64,000 nucleotides of DNA from Flavobacterium tagetis (GTDB lineage Bacteria > Bacteroidota > Bacteroidia > Flavobacteriales > Flavobacteriaceae), in assembly GCF_016735615.1 (NCBI RefSeq), contig NZ_JAERSF010000002.1, forward strand, positions 1,488,001-1,552,000, given 5' to 3'. A model generated the notes under the pieces. It was not told the origin of the DNA. It made no database searches and saw only the letters and a program-made list of their open reading frames with translations. Positions 24,993 to 32,950 of the stretch are shown here, in pieces (the stretch's first letter is position 1; each line of letters starts with the position of its first letter). Both the position numbers and the translations under genes were made by a program.

Positions 24993-25034
24993 AAAAAACT
25001 TAGTACCTTAGAATCTTAGCATCTTAAAACCTTA
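24993..25034 (+). repeat. Octamer-periodic CTTAGNAN repeat, copy B
   Basis: The units CTTAGTAC, CTTAGAAT, CTTAGCAT, CTTAAAAC and CTTATTTT lie head-on to copy C, with about 75 bases between them. The repeat ends on the stop codon of the minus-strand tcdA gene (25032-25034), so copies B and C fill most of the gap between tcdA and the HAD gene. Confidence 0.75.
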
Positions 25035-25745
25035 TTTTTTAAGCAAATATCTAATCACCGTTTCTGCAGCGTGCAAACCAAATAATCCTGGCATATAGCT
25101 ATTTGTTCCGTAAAACGATTTTTTGAAATTTTTCCCATCTGTAAGTTTTAAGCTTTTTTCATCTTGAATTTCAGAAGAGAAAACCACTTTAAGTTTATTA
25201 ATTTTTACTTCTTTTAAACGCTTACGGATTGTTTTAGAAAAATAGCAATTTATTGTTTTTGAAATATCTGCTACTTTTACTTTAGAAGCCAACATTTTTC
25301 CGCCAGCTCCCATACTGCTGATAATTTTTACTCTTTTGCGTTTTGCAGCAATAATCAGATTTAATTTTGGAGTAATACTATCAATGCAGTCTAAAACATA
25401 ATCAAATTCTGGAGAAACAATCTCAAAAGCACGTTCTGGAGAAAGAAATTCTTGAACGCGAGTTAGATTTAATTCTGGATTAATATCCATCAAACGATCG
25501 CCTACAATTTTAATTTTCGGCTGACCAACTGTTGAATGCAAAGCTGGTAATTGACGGTTAATATTGGTGATATCTACAACGTCTCCGTCTACAATTGTCA
25601 TATTCCCTACTCCTGCTCTCGCTAAAAATTCAGCTGCAAAAGATCCAACTCCTCCTAGTCCAACGACTAAAACATTAGATTTTTGCAAATTTTCTAATCC
25701 TTCTTTAGTAAACAAAAGCTCAGCTCTTTCTGTCCATTCTGCCAT
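25032..25745 (-). CDS. tcdA: tRNA threonylcarbamoyladenosine dehydratase (ThiF/MoeB fold)
   Basis: This 237-residue E1-like enzyme has the ATP-binding GLGGVGSFAAE motif (from about residue 29), the DGDVVDITNINRQ motif (about 54-66) and LDCIDSITPK (about 118-127). These are as in TcdA/CsdL, which cyclises the threonylcarbamoyl side chain of t6A37 in tRNA to ct6A. Length fits. No rhodanese or ubiquitin-like partner is next to it, which disfavors a thiamin or molybdopterin role. TatD lies upstream with a 139-base gap carrying an inverted repeat, so it may have its own promoter. Confidence 0.88.
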   Translation of the reverse strand: MAEWTERAELLFTKEGLENLQKSNVLVVGLGGVGSFAAEFLARAGVGNMTIVDGDVVDITNINRQLPALHSTVGQPKIKIVGDRLMDINPELNLTRVQEFLSPERAFEIVSPEFDYVLDCIDSITPKLNLIIAAKRKRVKIISSMGAGGKMLASKVKVADISKTINCYFSKTIRKRLKEVKINKLKVVFSSEIQDEKSLKLTDGKNFKKSFYGTNSYMPGLFGLHAAETVIRYLLKK

Positions 25746-25804
25746 ATATTCTTATTTGTTGTTTTATTTTTTTGTTTCAAGTTTCGTTTTACTCATTTGT
25801 CAGG

Positions 25805-25857
25805 CTGAGCGGAGTCGAAGCCCATTATCAATTGTAGCGCCCTTCGACTTCGCTCAG
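25805..25857. repeat. Inverted repeat with CTGAGCGNAGTCGAAG arms
   Basis: Two 16-base arms (25805-25820 and 25842-25857) pair with one mismatch around a 21-base loop. Their GC content contrasts with the AT-rich surroundings. I recall closely similar arm sequences as scattered intergenic elements in many Bacteroidota genomes. It lies between tatD and tcdA and could end the tatD transcript. Confidence 0.75.
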
Positions 25858-25884
25858 GGTTCTTTTCGTCAAAAACACATTTAA

Positions 25885-26529
25885 CTACTTAAAAACACTT
25901 TTATAATTACTTGAAATAACACCTTCTAATTCTTTTAAATTTAATTCTTTATATTCAGAAGCTAATTCATAAACTTGCTTAATCGATTCTTCAATAGTAT
26001 CTGTTTCTAAGAAAAAACGATCATTTGGAACATTCTGAAAAACAGTTTTTAAATCTGGATTTTTTATTAAATATTTTCCAAACGAAAGATAAAATCCAGC
26101 CGCAATTAATTGTTCAGCCAATTGATTATTTTTTGAAAAACCATGAATAATCATTGGAACATTTATCTTCATTTTTTTCTTAATCGCCATGACTTCCTGA
26201 AAAGCAGCGACACAATGAATTACTACAGGCTTCTTATATTTTTCTGCTAATTCCAATTGTTTTTCAAAAACAGAAACTTGTAAATCAAAAGGAATTTCTA
26301 TCCTTTTATCCAAACCGCATTCTCCTATAGCTAAACAATTTTGAGCTTGCAGTTTCTCTTCAATAATTTTCAAATCTTCATCAAGTCCATTTTCATCAAT
26401 ATACCAAGGATGAATTCCGATGGAATAAAACGGAATAGTAGCATCAAAATCTTTTGGATATTGATTAACCAATTCTAAAACATCTGATTGATTGGTAAAT
26501 TGATGCGTATGAAAATTAAAATATTCCAT
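25885..26529 (-). CDS. tatD: TatD-family metal-dependent deoxyribonuclease/hydrolase
   Basis: The 214-residue TIM-barrel hydrolase has the metal ligands in order: FHTHQF (His7, His9), GECGLD (Glu near 72), VIHC (His near 104), MIIHGF (His near 132) and FLETDT (Asp near 175). TatD enzymes are 3'-5' exonucleases or related hydrolases. It is shorter than the 260-residue E. coli protein but contains all ligands. Its ATG overlaps the stop of the DUF1684 gene by one base, so the two are translated from one message. Confidence 0.88.
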   Translation of the reverse strand: MEYFNFHTHQFTNQSDVLELVNQYPKDFDATIPFYSIGIHPWYIDENGLDEDLKIIEEKLQAQNCLAIGECGLDKRIEIPFDLQVSVFEKQLELAEKYKKPVVIHCVAAFQEVMAIKKKMKINVPMIIHGFSKNNQLAEQLIAAGFYLSFGKYLIKNPDLKTVFQNVPNDRFFLETDTIEESIKQVYELASEYKELNLKELEGVISSNYKSVFK

Positions 26530-27128
26530 TAATGAAAAGCTTTTACACCTGCTTTGATTTCAATTTTTAAATCATTTTCCTGTGGCACAAGCGGACAAGA
26601 ATACTTGTAGTTATAAGCACAATACGGATTATAAGCTTGATTAAAATCAATTGCTATTGTATTTCCTTTCGGAATTTCTAAATCAATATAACGGCCGCCA
26701 ATATAACTCTGTTTTCCGCTTGTTAAATCTGAGAAAGGTAAGAAAAGATGATTTTTATACTTTTCCTGAACTATAAGTTCTAAACTTTGATAAACAGACA
26801 ACTGAAAAGCTTTCCCATTTATTTTAAAATTTAAAGTGCCATATTTTATATACTTTGGAGTATAGTTCCCAGAAGTTTTCATTTCAAAAACCTTCCCACC
26901 TTTAGCTTTCACCAAAGTAGCATTCACAAAATAAGTTTCAGAAATTGGAAAAAAATCTAAGCTTTTAAAAGTTTTTAAATCTTCAGCCATTAACGGACTT
27001 GTCTTAGAATCAGCAAATTCCGAATTGATTTTCTTTTGGAACTTTTGTGCATCAGCTTTATTAAACTTTTTTTGTGCAAAAGCAAAATTAAAAACCAACA
27101 ATAAAGCTAGGACGTTTATAGTTTTCAT
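26529..27128 (-). CDS. DUF1684 exported protein
   Basis: The start at 27128 gives an N-terminal signal peptide (MKTINVLALLLVFNFAFAQ), which an in-frame ATG 18 bases upstream would push inward. The resulting protein has 199 residues. DUF1684 motifs include FKSLDFFP, GTLNFKINGKAFQLSVYQS and the conserved closing GRYIDLEIP...DFNQAYNPYCAYN with CPLVPQEN. The two late cysteines (in YCAYNYKYSCP) are usual for the family. Function is unknown. It shares a 99-base divergent intergenic region with the MFS gene and overlaps tatD by one base. Confidence 0.87.
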   Translation of the reverse strand: MKTINVLALLLVFNFAFAQKKFNKADAQKFQKKINSEFADSKTSPLMAEDLKTFKSLDFFPISETYFVNATLVKAKGGKVFEMKTSGNYTPKYIKYGTLNFKINGKAFQLSVYQSLELIVQEKYKNHLFLPFSDLTSGKQSYIGGRYIDLEIPKGNTIAIDFNQAYNPYCAYNYKYSCPLVPQENDLKIEIKAGVKAFH

Positions 27129-27227
27129 CTTAGAAATTTTCTGCAAAAATAGTTCAAAAGTAACAAAACAACAACCACTTAACGAGACAAAGTTTCCTAA
27201 CTTTGTGACGATAATTTATCAAACAAA

Positions 27228-28445
27228 ATGCTCAAAACCGCTTTAACCCACTACATTAATAACTTTCGAGGTTTTACCAGAGAAGTTTGGATCCTTGCTA
27301 TCATCACTTTTATCAACCGCGCTGGAACAATGGTTCTTCCTTTTTTATCTAAATATTTAAAAGAAGATCTTCATTTTACATACAATCAAGTTGGATGGAT
27401 TATGGTAGCTTTTGGTTTTGGATCAATGCTTGGTTCTTGGCTTGGCGGAAAATTATCAGATAAAATCGGGTTTTACAAAATCATGATTTTTAGTTTATTT
27501 ACTAGTGGAGTTTCTCTTTTCTTTGTACAATATATTACCACTTTCTGGGCACTTTGCGCTGCGATGTTTGTCCTTATGACCATTGCAGATATGTTTCGTC
27601 CTGCCATGTTTGTGTCTTTAGGAGCTTATGCCAAACCAGAAAATCGAACTCGCGCGTTAACATTGGTGCGTCTTGCCGTAAATTTAGGTTTTGCTGCTGG
27701 TCCGGCACTTGGTGGTTTAATTATTATGGGAATGGGGTATTCTGGTTTATTTTGGGTTGACGGAGCTTCATGTATCATTTCGATTTCAATTTTTGCTCTA
27801 TTGGTAAAAGAAAAGAAAAAAGCAACTCATGACGACAAAACAGAAAGTGCTTCAGATGTAAAATCGGTTTTTCATGATAAGATTTTCTGGGTTTTCTTAT
27901 TTGTGAGTTTTATCACGGCGATGATTTTCTTTCAGCTATTTACTACTCTGCCTTTATATCATAATGAAAAATTTGGCTTAAGCGAATTCCAAACCGGTCT
28001 TCTTATGACTTTGAACGGGTTATTGATCTTCTCTCTCGAAATGCCAACAGTTGGTTTTTTAGAACGAAAAGCTTTTCCGAAGATCCGAATCATTATAGTT
28101 GGGTCTTTTGTAATGGCAAGTAGTTTCTTTTTACTTCTTATTAACTTCTGGGCAGGAATTCTTGTTGTTAGTATGGTTTGTATCTCTATTGGTGAAGTTC
28201 TTACTTTTCCTTTCTCTAATGCATTTGCTTTAAGTCGTGCGCCTCGCGGACAAGAAGGACGATATATGGCGCTTTATACTATGAGTTTTAGTCTTGCTCA
28301 TATTATAAGTTCTAAACTTGGCTTTGAGATTATCACAAGATTTGGCTACCAAATTAATTGGCTTTTTATGGCCTGCATTGGAGTTCTTGCAACTGGATGC
28401 TGCATTTGGATTAAAAATGCTTTAATCAACGAAAAAGCTTTATAA
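27228..28445 (+). CDS. MFS transporter, drug-efflux type
   Basis: The 405-residue major facilitator protein has 12 predicted helices. The loop 2-3 motif GSWLGGKLSDKIGFYKI and the helix-5 stretch LVRLAVNLGFAAGPALGGL, close to the motif C pattern of drug:H+ antiporters, are both clear. The most likely role is efflux of a small hydrophobic compound. A TAACTTTG element at 27198-27205 is a plausible -7 box about 23 bases before the ATG. Divergent from DUF1684; substrate unknown. Confidence 0.87.
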   Translation: MLKTALTHYINNFRGFTREVWILAIITFINRAGTMVLPFLSKYLKEDLHFTYNQVGWIMVAFGFGSMLGSWLGGKLSDKIGFYKIMIFSLFTSGVSLFFVQYITTFWALCAAMFVLMTIADMFRPAMFVSLGAYAKPENRTRALTLVRLAVNLGFAAGPALGGLIIMGMGYSGLFWVDGASCIISISIFALLVKEKKKATHDDKTESASDVKSVFHDKIFWVFLFVSFITAMIFFQLFTTLPLYHNEKFGLSEFQTGLLMTLNGLLIFSLEMPTVGFLERKAFPKIRIIIVGSFVMASSFFLLLINFWAGILVVSMVCISIGEVLTFPFSNAFALSRAPRGQEGRYMALYTMSFSLAHIISSKLGFEIITRFGYQINWLFMACIGVLATGCCIWIKNALINEKAL

Positions 28446-28549
28446 ACAACTTTTAACTTTTTAAAACCTTATTATTCAATTTATTACCATTAAATTTGAA
28501 TAGCTTTTTTGCGTCCGAAACTTAAATCAAACTTAATTTTTAGTTAAAT

Positions 28550-28585
28550 AACTATTTTTATAGTTGTGTAACTAAAAAAATAGTT
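28550..28585 (+). promoter_or_regulatory. Tandem inverted repeats, likely BlaI-type operators
   Basis: AACTAT-N4-ATAGTT (28550-28565) and AACTA-N6-TAGTT (28570-28585) stand in tandem 27-62 bases before the first blaI-like gene. A TATAGTTG word (28559-28566), one base off the -7 consensus, overlaps the first. BlaI/MecI repressors bind such AT-rich dyads, so autorepression of the four-gene cluster is the expected reading (inference). Confidence 0.65.
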
Positions 28586-28611
28586 GTACGTTTGAATTAA
28601 AATTAGAGAAG

Positions 28612-28980
28612 ATGCAGAAGTTAACAAACAAAGAAGAAGAAATTATGATGATTTTATGGAAGCTAAAGAAAGCTTTTGTAAAAGAAATTCAAGCTGAAAT
28701 AACCGAAGATCAGCCACATTACAATACATTATCTACTATTGTACGTAATCTGGAAGAGAAGGGATATGTTGGACACAATGCATTCGGAAACACACATCAA
28801 TACTTTCCTATTGTGCCGATTGAAGATTACAGAAAAGGATTTATGAAAACCGCTATTGATAATTACTTTAATAGTTCTTATAAAAGCATGGTTTCCTTTT
28901 TTGCTAAAGAAGAGAAAATTTCAGCAGATGAATTGCGCGAAATTTTATCGATGATCGAAAATAAAAAAGAAGACAAATAA
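28612..28980 (+). CDS. BlaI/MecI/CopY-family repressor, first copy
   Basis: The 122-residue winged-helix repressor has an N-terminal DNA-binding domain (MQKLTNKEEEIMMILWKL, HYNTLSTIVRNLEEKGYVGH) and a C-terminal dimerisation helix pair (about 80-118). BlaI proteins block transcription until cleaved or released by signalling from a partner M56 membrane peptidase, here the next gene 8 bases away. A nearly identical second copy lies at 30615. Two dyads upstream are candidate operators. No beta-lactamase gene is in the operon, so the target is unlikely to be only antibiotic resistance. Confidence 0.92.
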   Translation: MQKLTNKEEEIMMILWKLKKAFVKEIQAEITEDQPHYNTLSTIVRNLEEKGYVGHNAFGNTHQYFPIVPIEDYRKGFMKTAIDNYFNSSYKSMVSFFAKEEKISADELREILSMIENKKEDK

Positions 28981-28988
28981 TTCGGATT

Positions 28989-30587
28989 ATGGAAGCACTT
29001 TTCATTTACATTATCAAATCAAGTGGCTTAATGCTTTTGTTCTATTGCGCTTACTTTTTCTTATTGCGCAAAGAAACATTCTTTAACAGCAACAGATGGT
29101 TTCTTTTGTCTGGTTTAATTGTATCGGCAATTTTACCGTTACTCACTTACACAAAGGTAATATGGATAAATGCTGCTCCCGAATTTAATACCGATTTTCA
29201 GAATATTGTATCAAACGCATCTCCAGACGAATCTTCAGAATTTAATTGGAACTATTTCCTTCTTGGACTTTACGCTTTGGGCCTTTTGATTTTTCTAATA
29301 AAATTGGGAATCGATTTTTATAGTTTGAATTCCATTATTAAAGGAAAAAAAATCAAACAGCAAGCCGATTTTAAATTCATAGATATAAACGAAAATATTG
29401 CTCCTTTCTCCTATTTTGAATATATCGTGTACAACTCATCACTGTATACAGCTTCAGAATTAGAAAGCATAATTGAACACGAAAAAGTGCACAGCGATCA
29501 AAATCATACATTCGACGTTTTGATTTCGAGAATATTCAGCATTATTTTCTGGTTTAATCCGATTGTCTGGTTTTACAAAAAAGCAATAACTCAAAACTTA
29601 GAATTTATTGCCGACAGCGAGGCTGCGAAAAAACTTTTAGATAAAAAAGCTTATCAATACACGCTTTTAAAAATAACAACACACGAAAACTGTGTTGCAA
29701 TCACTAATCATTTTTATCAATCATTAATCAAAAAACGAATCGTCATGTTAAACAAAAATCAATCAAACAAAAGAAATTCTTGGAAGTATTATGTTGTAAT
29801 ACCAGCTCTTGCTGCATTTGTACTATTATTTCAAATTGAAGTAATTGCAAAAGAGAGGCCACAAACTTTAAAAACAGTTTCGAACGAAATTGAATCTGTT
29901 GATATTTACAAAATCCAAAAAAACACTACAGATTTAGAATTAAAAAGAATCAAAGAGCAATTAAAATCGATTCATAATGTTGATTTTGAAACTTCTAGAG
30001 TTAAAAGAAACTCAGCGAATCAGTTAACTTCCCTTAGAGTTGATGTTAGTTATGAAAATCAAAAATCTCAATCTATCCAAACAGGTGGAAAAGTTGCCAT
30101 AAAAGATTTTGGGGTAGTTGTTGTTACAGGAAAAAATGGTGCAAAAAGAGCGGGCATTAAAACGTATGATGAAAAAATCACCGTAAACAAAGTCACTATG
30201 GATGATAAAGCTAAAAACGCTACAGAAATTAAAAATACAATTACTAATACAGAAACCCATGTTAACACTAATTCTATTACTAGTACAAAAACTGACAGTG
30301 ATACTAATTCAGATATTAGCACTACTGTAATAATAAACAAAGACAATAACACTAAAGTTATTACAACCGGCACAGCAGTTACTGTTTCTAATGGCACAAA
30401 AACGAATGTAAAAATATCTAGCCCACTGATAATTGTGAATGGAGAAGAAATGCCTTCTAGTTTTGATTATAACAGTATTAAACCAACTGATATTGAATCT
30501 GTAAATGTTTTAAATGGAGCTAATGCGACTGGACAATATGGAGATAAAGCTTCAAACGGAGTAATTGAAATTGTAACCAAGAAATAA
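28989..30587 (+). CDS. M56 (BlaR1-like) membrane peptidase with TonB-plug-like tail
   Basis: The 532 residues start with BlaR1/MecR1-type membrane helices (about 4-22, 35-52, 85-105) and the zinc peptidase motif HEKVH (His164-His168) with the later ligand region EFIADSEAA (about 213-221). A further helix lies near 270-285. The extracytoplasmic part has no penicillin-binding domain. Residues about 475-532 (PLIIVNGEEMP, DIESVNVLNGANATGQYGD, NGVIEIVTKK) match the plug-domain hallmark of TonB-dependent SusC-type receptors. The zinc site would cut the partner BlaI, and the tail may contact an outer-membrane or periplasmic partner (inference). It is a paralogue of the gene at 30994. Confidence 0.87.
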   Translation: MEALFIYIIKSSGLMLLFYCAYFFLLRKETFFNSNRWFLLSGLIVSAILPLLTYTKVIWINAAPEFNTDFQNIVSNASPDESSEFNWNYFLLGLYALGLLIFLIKLGIDFYSLNSIIKGKKIKQQADFKFIDINENIAPFSYFEYIVYNSSLYTASELESIIEHEKVHSDQNHTFDVLISRIFSIIFWFNPIVWFYKKAITQNLEFIADSEAAKKLLDKKAYQYTLLKITTHENCVAITNHFYQSLIKKRIVMLNKNQSNKRNSWKYYVVIPALAAFVLLFQIEVIAKERPQTLKTVSNEIESVDIYKIQKNTTDLELKRIKEQLKSIHNVDFETSRVKRNSANQLTSLRVDVSYENQKSQSIQTGGKVAIKDFGVVVVTGKNGAKRAGIKTYDEKITVNKVTMDDKAKNATEIKNTITNTETHVNTNSITSTKTDSDTNSDISTTVIINKDNNTKVITTGTAVTVSNGTKTNVKISSPLIIVNGEEMPSSFDYNSIKPTDIESVNVLNGANATGQYGDKASNGVIEIVTKK

Positions 30588-30614
30588 CACGTTTCTAATT
30601 TTAAATAGAAAAAA

Positions 30615-30983
30615 ATGCAAAAACTAACCAACAAAGAAGAAGAAATCATGCATATTTTATGGAAGCTTAAAAAAGCTTTTGTAAAAGAAATCCAAGCAGA
30701 GATTTTAGAAGATCAGCCACATTACAATACTTTGTCGACTATTGTTCGTAATCTGGAAGAGAAAGGTTATGTTGCTCACAATGCTTTTGGAAACACACAT
30801 CAATATTATCCAGCTGTAAGCATCGAAGATTATAGAAAAGGCTTTATGAGTACTGCAATTGACAATTATTTTAATAGTTCTTATAAAAGTATGGTTTCGT
30901 TTTTTGCTAAAGAAGAAAAAATTTCGGCAGACGAACTACGTGAAATATTAAATATGATCGAAAATCCAAAAGAAGGTAAATAA
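30615..30983 (+). CDS. BlaI/MecI/CopY-family repressor, second copy
   Basis: This 122-residue paralogue of the protein at 28612 differs at only a modest number of positions (for example EIMHILW for EIMMILW). It has the same winged helix and C-terminal dimer helices. It starts 27 bases after the first M56 gene, with no terminator or clear operator between them, so it is likely read from the upstream promoter. Because the DNA-recognition helix is conserved, both repressors probably recognise the same operators and could form heterodimers (inference). Confidence 0.92.
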   Translation: MQKLTNKEEEIMHILWKLKKAFVKEIQAEILEDQPHYNTLSTIVRNLEEKGYVAHNAFGNTHQYYPAVSIEDYRKGFMSTAIDNYFNSSYKSMVSFFAKEEKISADELREILNMIENPKEGK

Positions 30984-30993
30984 CCAGAATATT

Positions 30994-32862
30994 ATGGAAG
31001 CACTTTTTATTTTTATCTTAAAATCAAGCGGGTTACTAGCAATGTTTTATTTTGCTTACATTTTTTTACTTCGCAAAGAGACTTTTTTTAATAGTAGTCG
31101 TTGGTTTTTAATCGCTGGGTTAATTACTTCTGTTGCACTTCCTTTCGTCGTTTATACCAAAGTAATATGGGTTGAAGCTCCGCCTGCGCTTGCTCCTACT
31201 CCAATTATTACAACTACGGAAAATGCTGTAAAAAACATTCCAACTTCTAGTCAAGACGCCATTGCTTACACACATCAATATAAACCAACAACGGTTACGA
31301 TTGTTGAGGATGAAAATTTTGAAATCAACTGGAGTTTAGTTCTAGCTGTAGTATACGGAACTGGCTTCTTGGCTTTTATGATCAAATTTGCTCTTGATTT
31401 TTACAGTTTAAACGCTGTTTTGAAAGGAAAGAAAATTGAACAGCAAAATGATTTTAAATTCATTGATGTAGATGAAAACATTGCTCCCTTCTCCTATTTC
31501 GATTACATTGTATATAACTCATCACTATATACAGCTGCAGAATTGGAGAACATTTTAGAACACGAAAAAGTGCACAGCGATCAAAAACATACTATAGATG
31601 TTTTAATCTCTAGAATTTTCTGTATACTATTTTGGTTCAATCCAATTGTTTGGCTTTACAAAAAAGCAATTTTGCAAAACCTAGAATTTATTGCTGATAG
31701 CGAAGCTTCTAAAAAAATTGCAGACAAAAAAGCCTATCAGTACACACTTTTAAAAATCACAACGCATGAAACTTGTGTTGCAATCACCAATCATTTTTAT
31801 CAATCATTAATCAAAAAACGAATTGTTATGTTAAACAAAAATCAATCAAACAAAAGGAATTACTGGAAATATTCGGCAGTAATTCCTGCTCTTGGCGCAT
31901 TTGTTCTTTTATTTCAAATAAAAACCATTGCACAAGAAAAGAAACAAAATGAAGCTGCTGTTCAAAGAGATACAATCAAAGATTCTGATGAAACAATCAA
32001 AATAACAAAAAATACAACCGACAAGGAATTAAACGAACTTCCTGGAAAGTTAAAAGCAAATCATAATCTTGACGTTGAGATTTCGGATGTAAAACGAAAT
32101 ACCAAAGAAGAATTGACTGCGATTCAGATCAAAGTAAAATCTGATTCTGGTAAAAAACAGACTATCAAAATTGATGGAGATGAAGCTATAAAAGATTGCG
32201 AACTGGCAATTGGAACAGATGAAAATGGAGCAAAATCAATCAACATTAACACAGACAAAAACTTTAAAGTACCTGTAATAATTAGAAACGAAAGAGTTAT
32301 TGTTCGTAATCATGAAGATTCTGATGTAGCGGCTCCGGTTCCTCCAACGCCACCAACATTTCCTTCAGGGCCACTACCTCCTGCTCCTGCTGTTGACATG
32401 TCAAAAATGCCAAAACCTCCTGTTGCTCCTAGAAATCCAAAAGATAAAGTAGCTATGCAGAAGTTTGAAAAAGAAATGGAGGAATTTGAAAAGAAAATGG
32501 AAAAATTCCAGCCAAACATTGATGCTATGTCTGCTTACGGAGATGCCGTTAGCGAAATCATGTCTAAACGTGAAGCTATTTTTGAAAAAGAAATGGAAAA
32601 GTATCAGGTCGCAATGGAAAAATTCAATGCTCAAATGGGAAAATTCAGCTATGACTTTAAATTTAACTTCGGAGACGATTCACAAGACTACGAAAGTAAT
32701 ATGAAGCAATACGAACAAGATATGAAACAGTATGAGCTTGATATGAAACAGCATGCAAAAGACATGAAGCAACATGCGAAAGACATGAAACAACATGAAA
32801 AAGATATGAAGCAGCATGAAAAAGACATGAAAGAAATGGAAAAGCAAAACAAAAAACCGTAA
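30994..32862 (+). CDS. M56 (BlaR1-like) membrane peptidase with MKQ-repeat tail
   Basis: This 622-residue paralogue of the protein at 28989 has the same membrane part, HEKVH motif (His190-His194) and FIADSEAS ligand region. The shared block ends soon after LLFQIKTIAQ. The tail is unrelated to that of the first copy: a Pro-rich stretch (about 445-480, with PPAPAVDMSKMPKPP), then a long charged coiled coil built from heptad-like units such as MKQYEQD, MKQHAKD and MKQHEKD up to the C-terminus. No penicillin-binding domain is present. It probably senses an envelope signal different from that of its neighbour. Confidence 0.87.
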   Translation: MEALFIFILKSSGLLAMFYFAYIFLLRKETFFNSSRWFLIAGLITSVALPFVVYTKVIWVEAPPALAPTPIITTTENAVKNIPTSSQDAIAYTHQYKPTTVTIVEDENFEINWSLVLAVVYGTGFLAFMIKFALDFYSLNAVLKGKKIEQQNDFKFIDVDENIAPFSYFDYIVYNSSLYTAAELENILEHEKVHSDQKHTIDVLISRIFCILFWFNPIVWLYKKAILQNLEFIADSEASKKIADKKAYQYTLLKITTHETCVAITNHFYQSLIKKRIVMLNKNQSNKRNYWKYSAVIPALGAFVLLFQIKTIAQEKKQNEAAVQRDTIKDSDETIKITKNTTDKELNELPGKLKANHNLDVEISDVKRNTKEELTAIQIKVKSDSGKKQTIKIDGDEAIKDCELAIGTDENGAKSININTDKNFKVPVIIRNERVIVRNHEDSDVAAPVPPTPPTFPSGPLPPAPAVDMSKMPKPPVAPRNPKDKVAMQKFEKEMEEFEKKMEKFQPNIDAMSAYGDAVSEIMSKREAIFEKEMEKYQVAMEKFNAQMGKFSYDFKFNFGDDSQDYESNMKQYEQDMKQYELDMKQHAKDMKQHAKDMKQHEKDMKQHEKDMKEMEKQNKKP

Positions 32863-32884
32863 TTGCATCATTTTGAAAATGTAA

Positions 32885-32913
32885 AAAAACCAGTGTTTAG
32901 GCACTGGTTTTTC
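32885..32913 (+). terminator. Terminator of the BlaI-M56 cluster
   Basis: A perfect 11-bp stem (32885-32895 with 32902-32912) has a 6-nt loop and ends in T residues. It closes the four-gene operon. Confidence 0.85.
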
Positions 32914-32950
32914 TATTTAAAACTTCATTTAATATGTAAAAATCTCGCAA

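Noticed and set aside
30068..30397. 109-codon frame antisense to the first M56 gene
   Set aside because: It is opposite a Thr/Asn/Asp-rich linker, low complexity, with no promoter or family match.
32690..32850. Tandem DNA repeats in the second M56 gene considered as a non-coding repeat
   Set aside because: They are in frame and encode the heptad-like MKQ coiled coil, so they are part of the protein.
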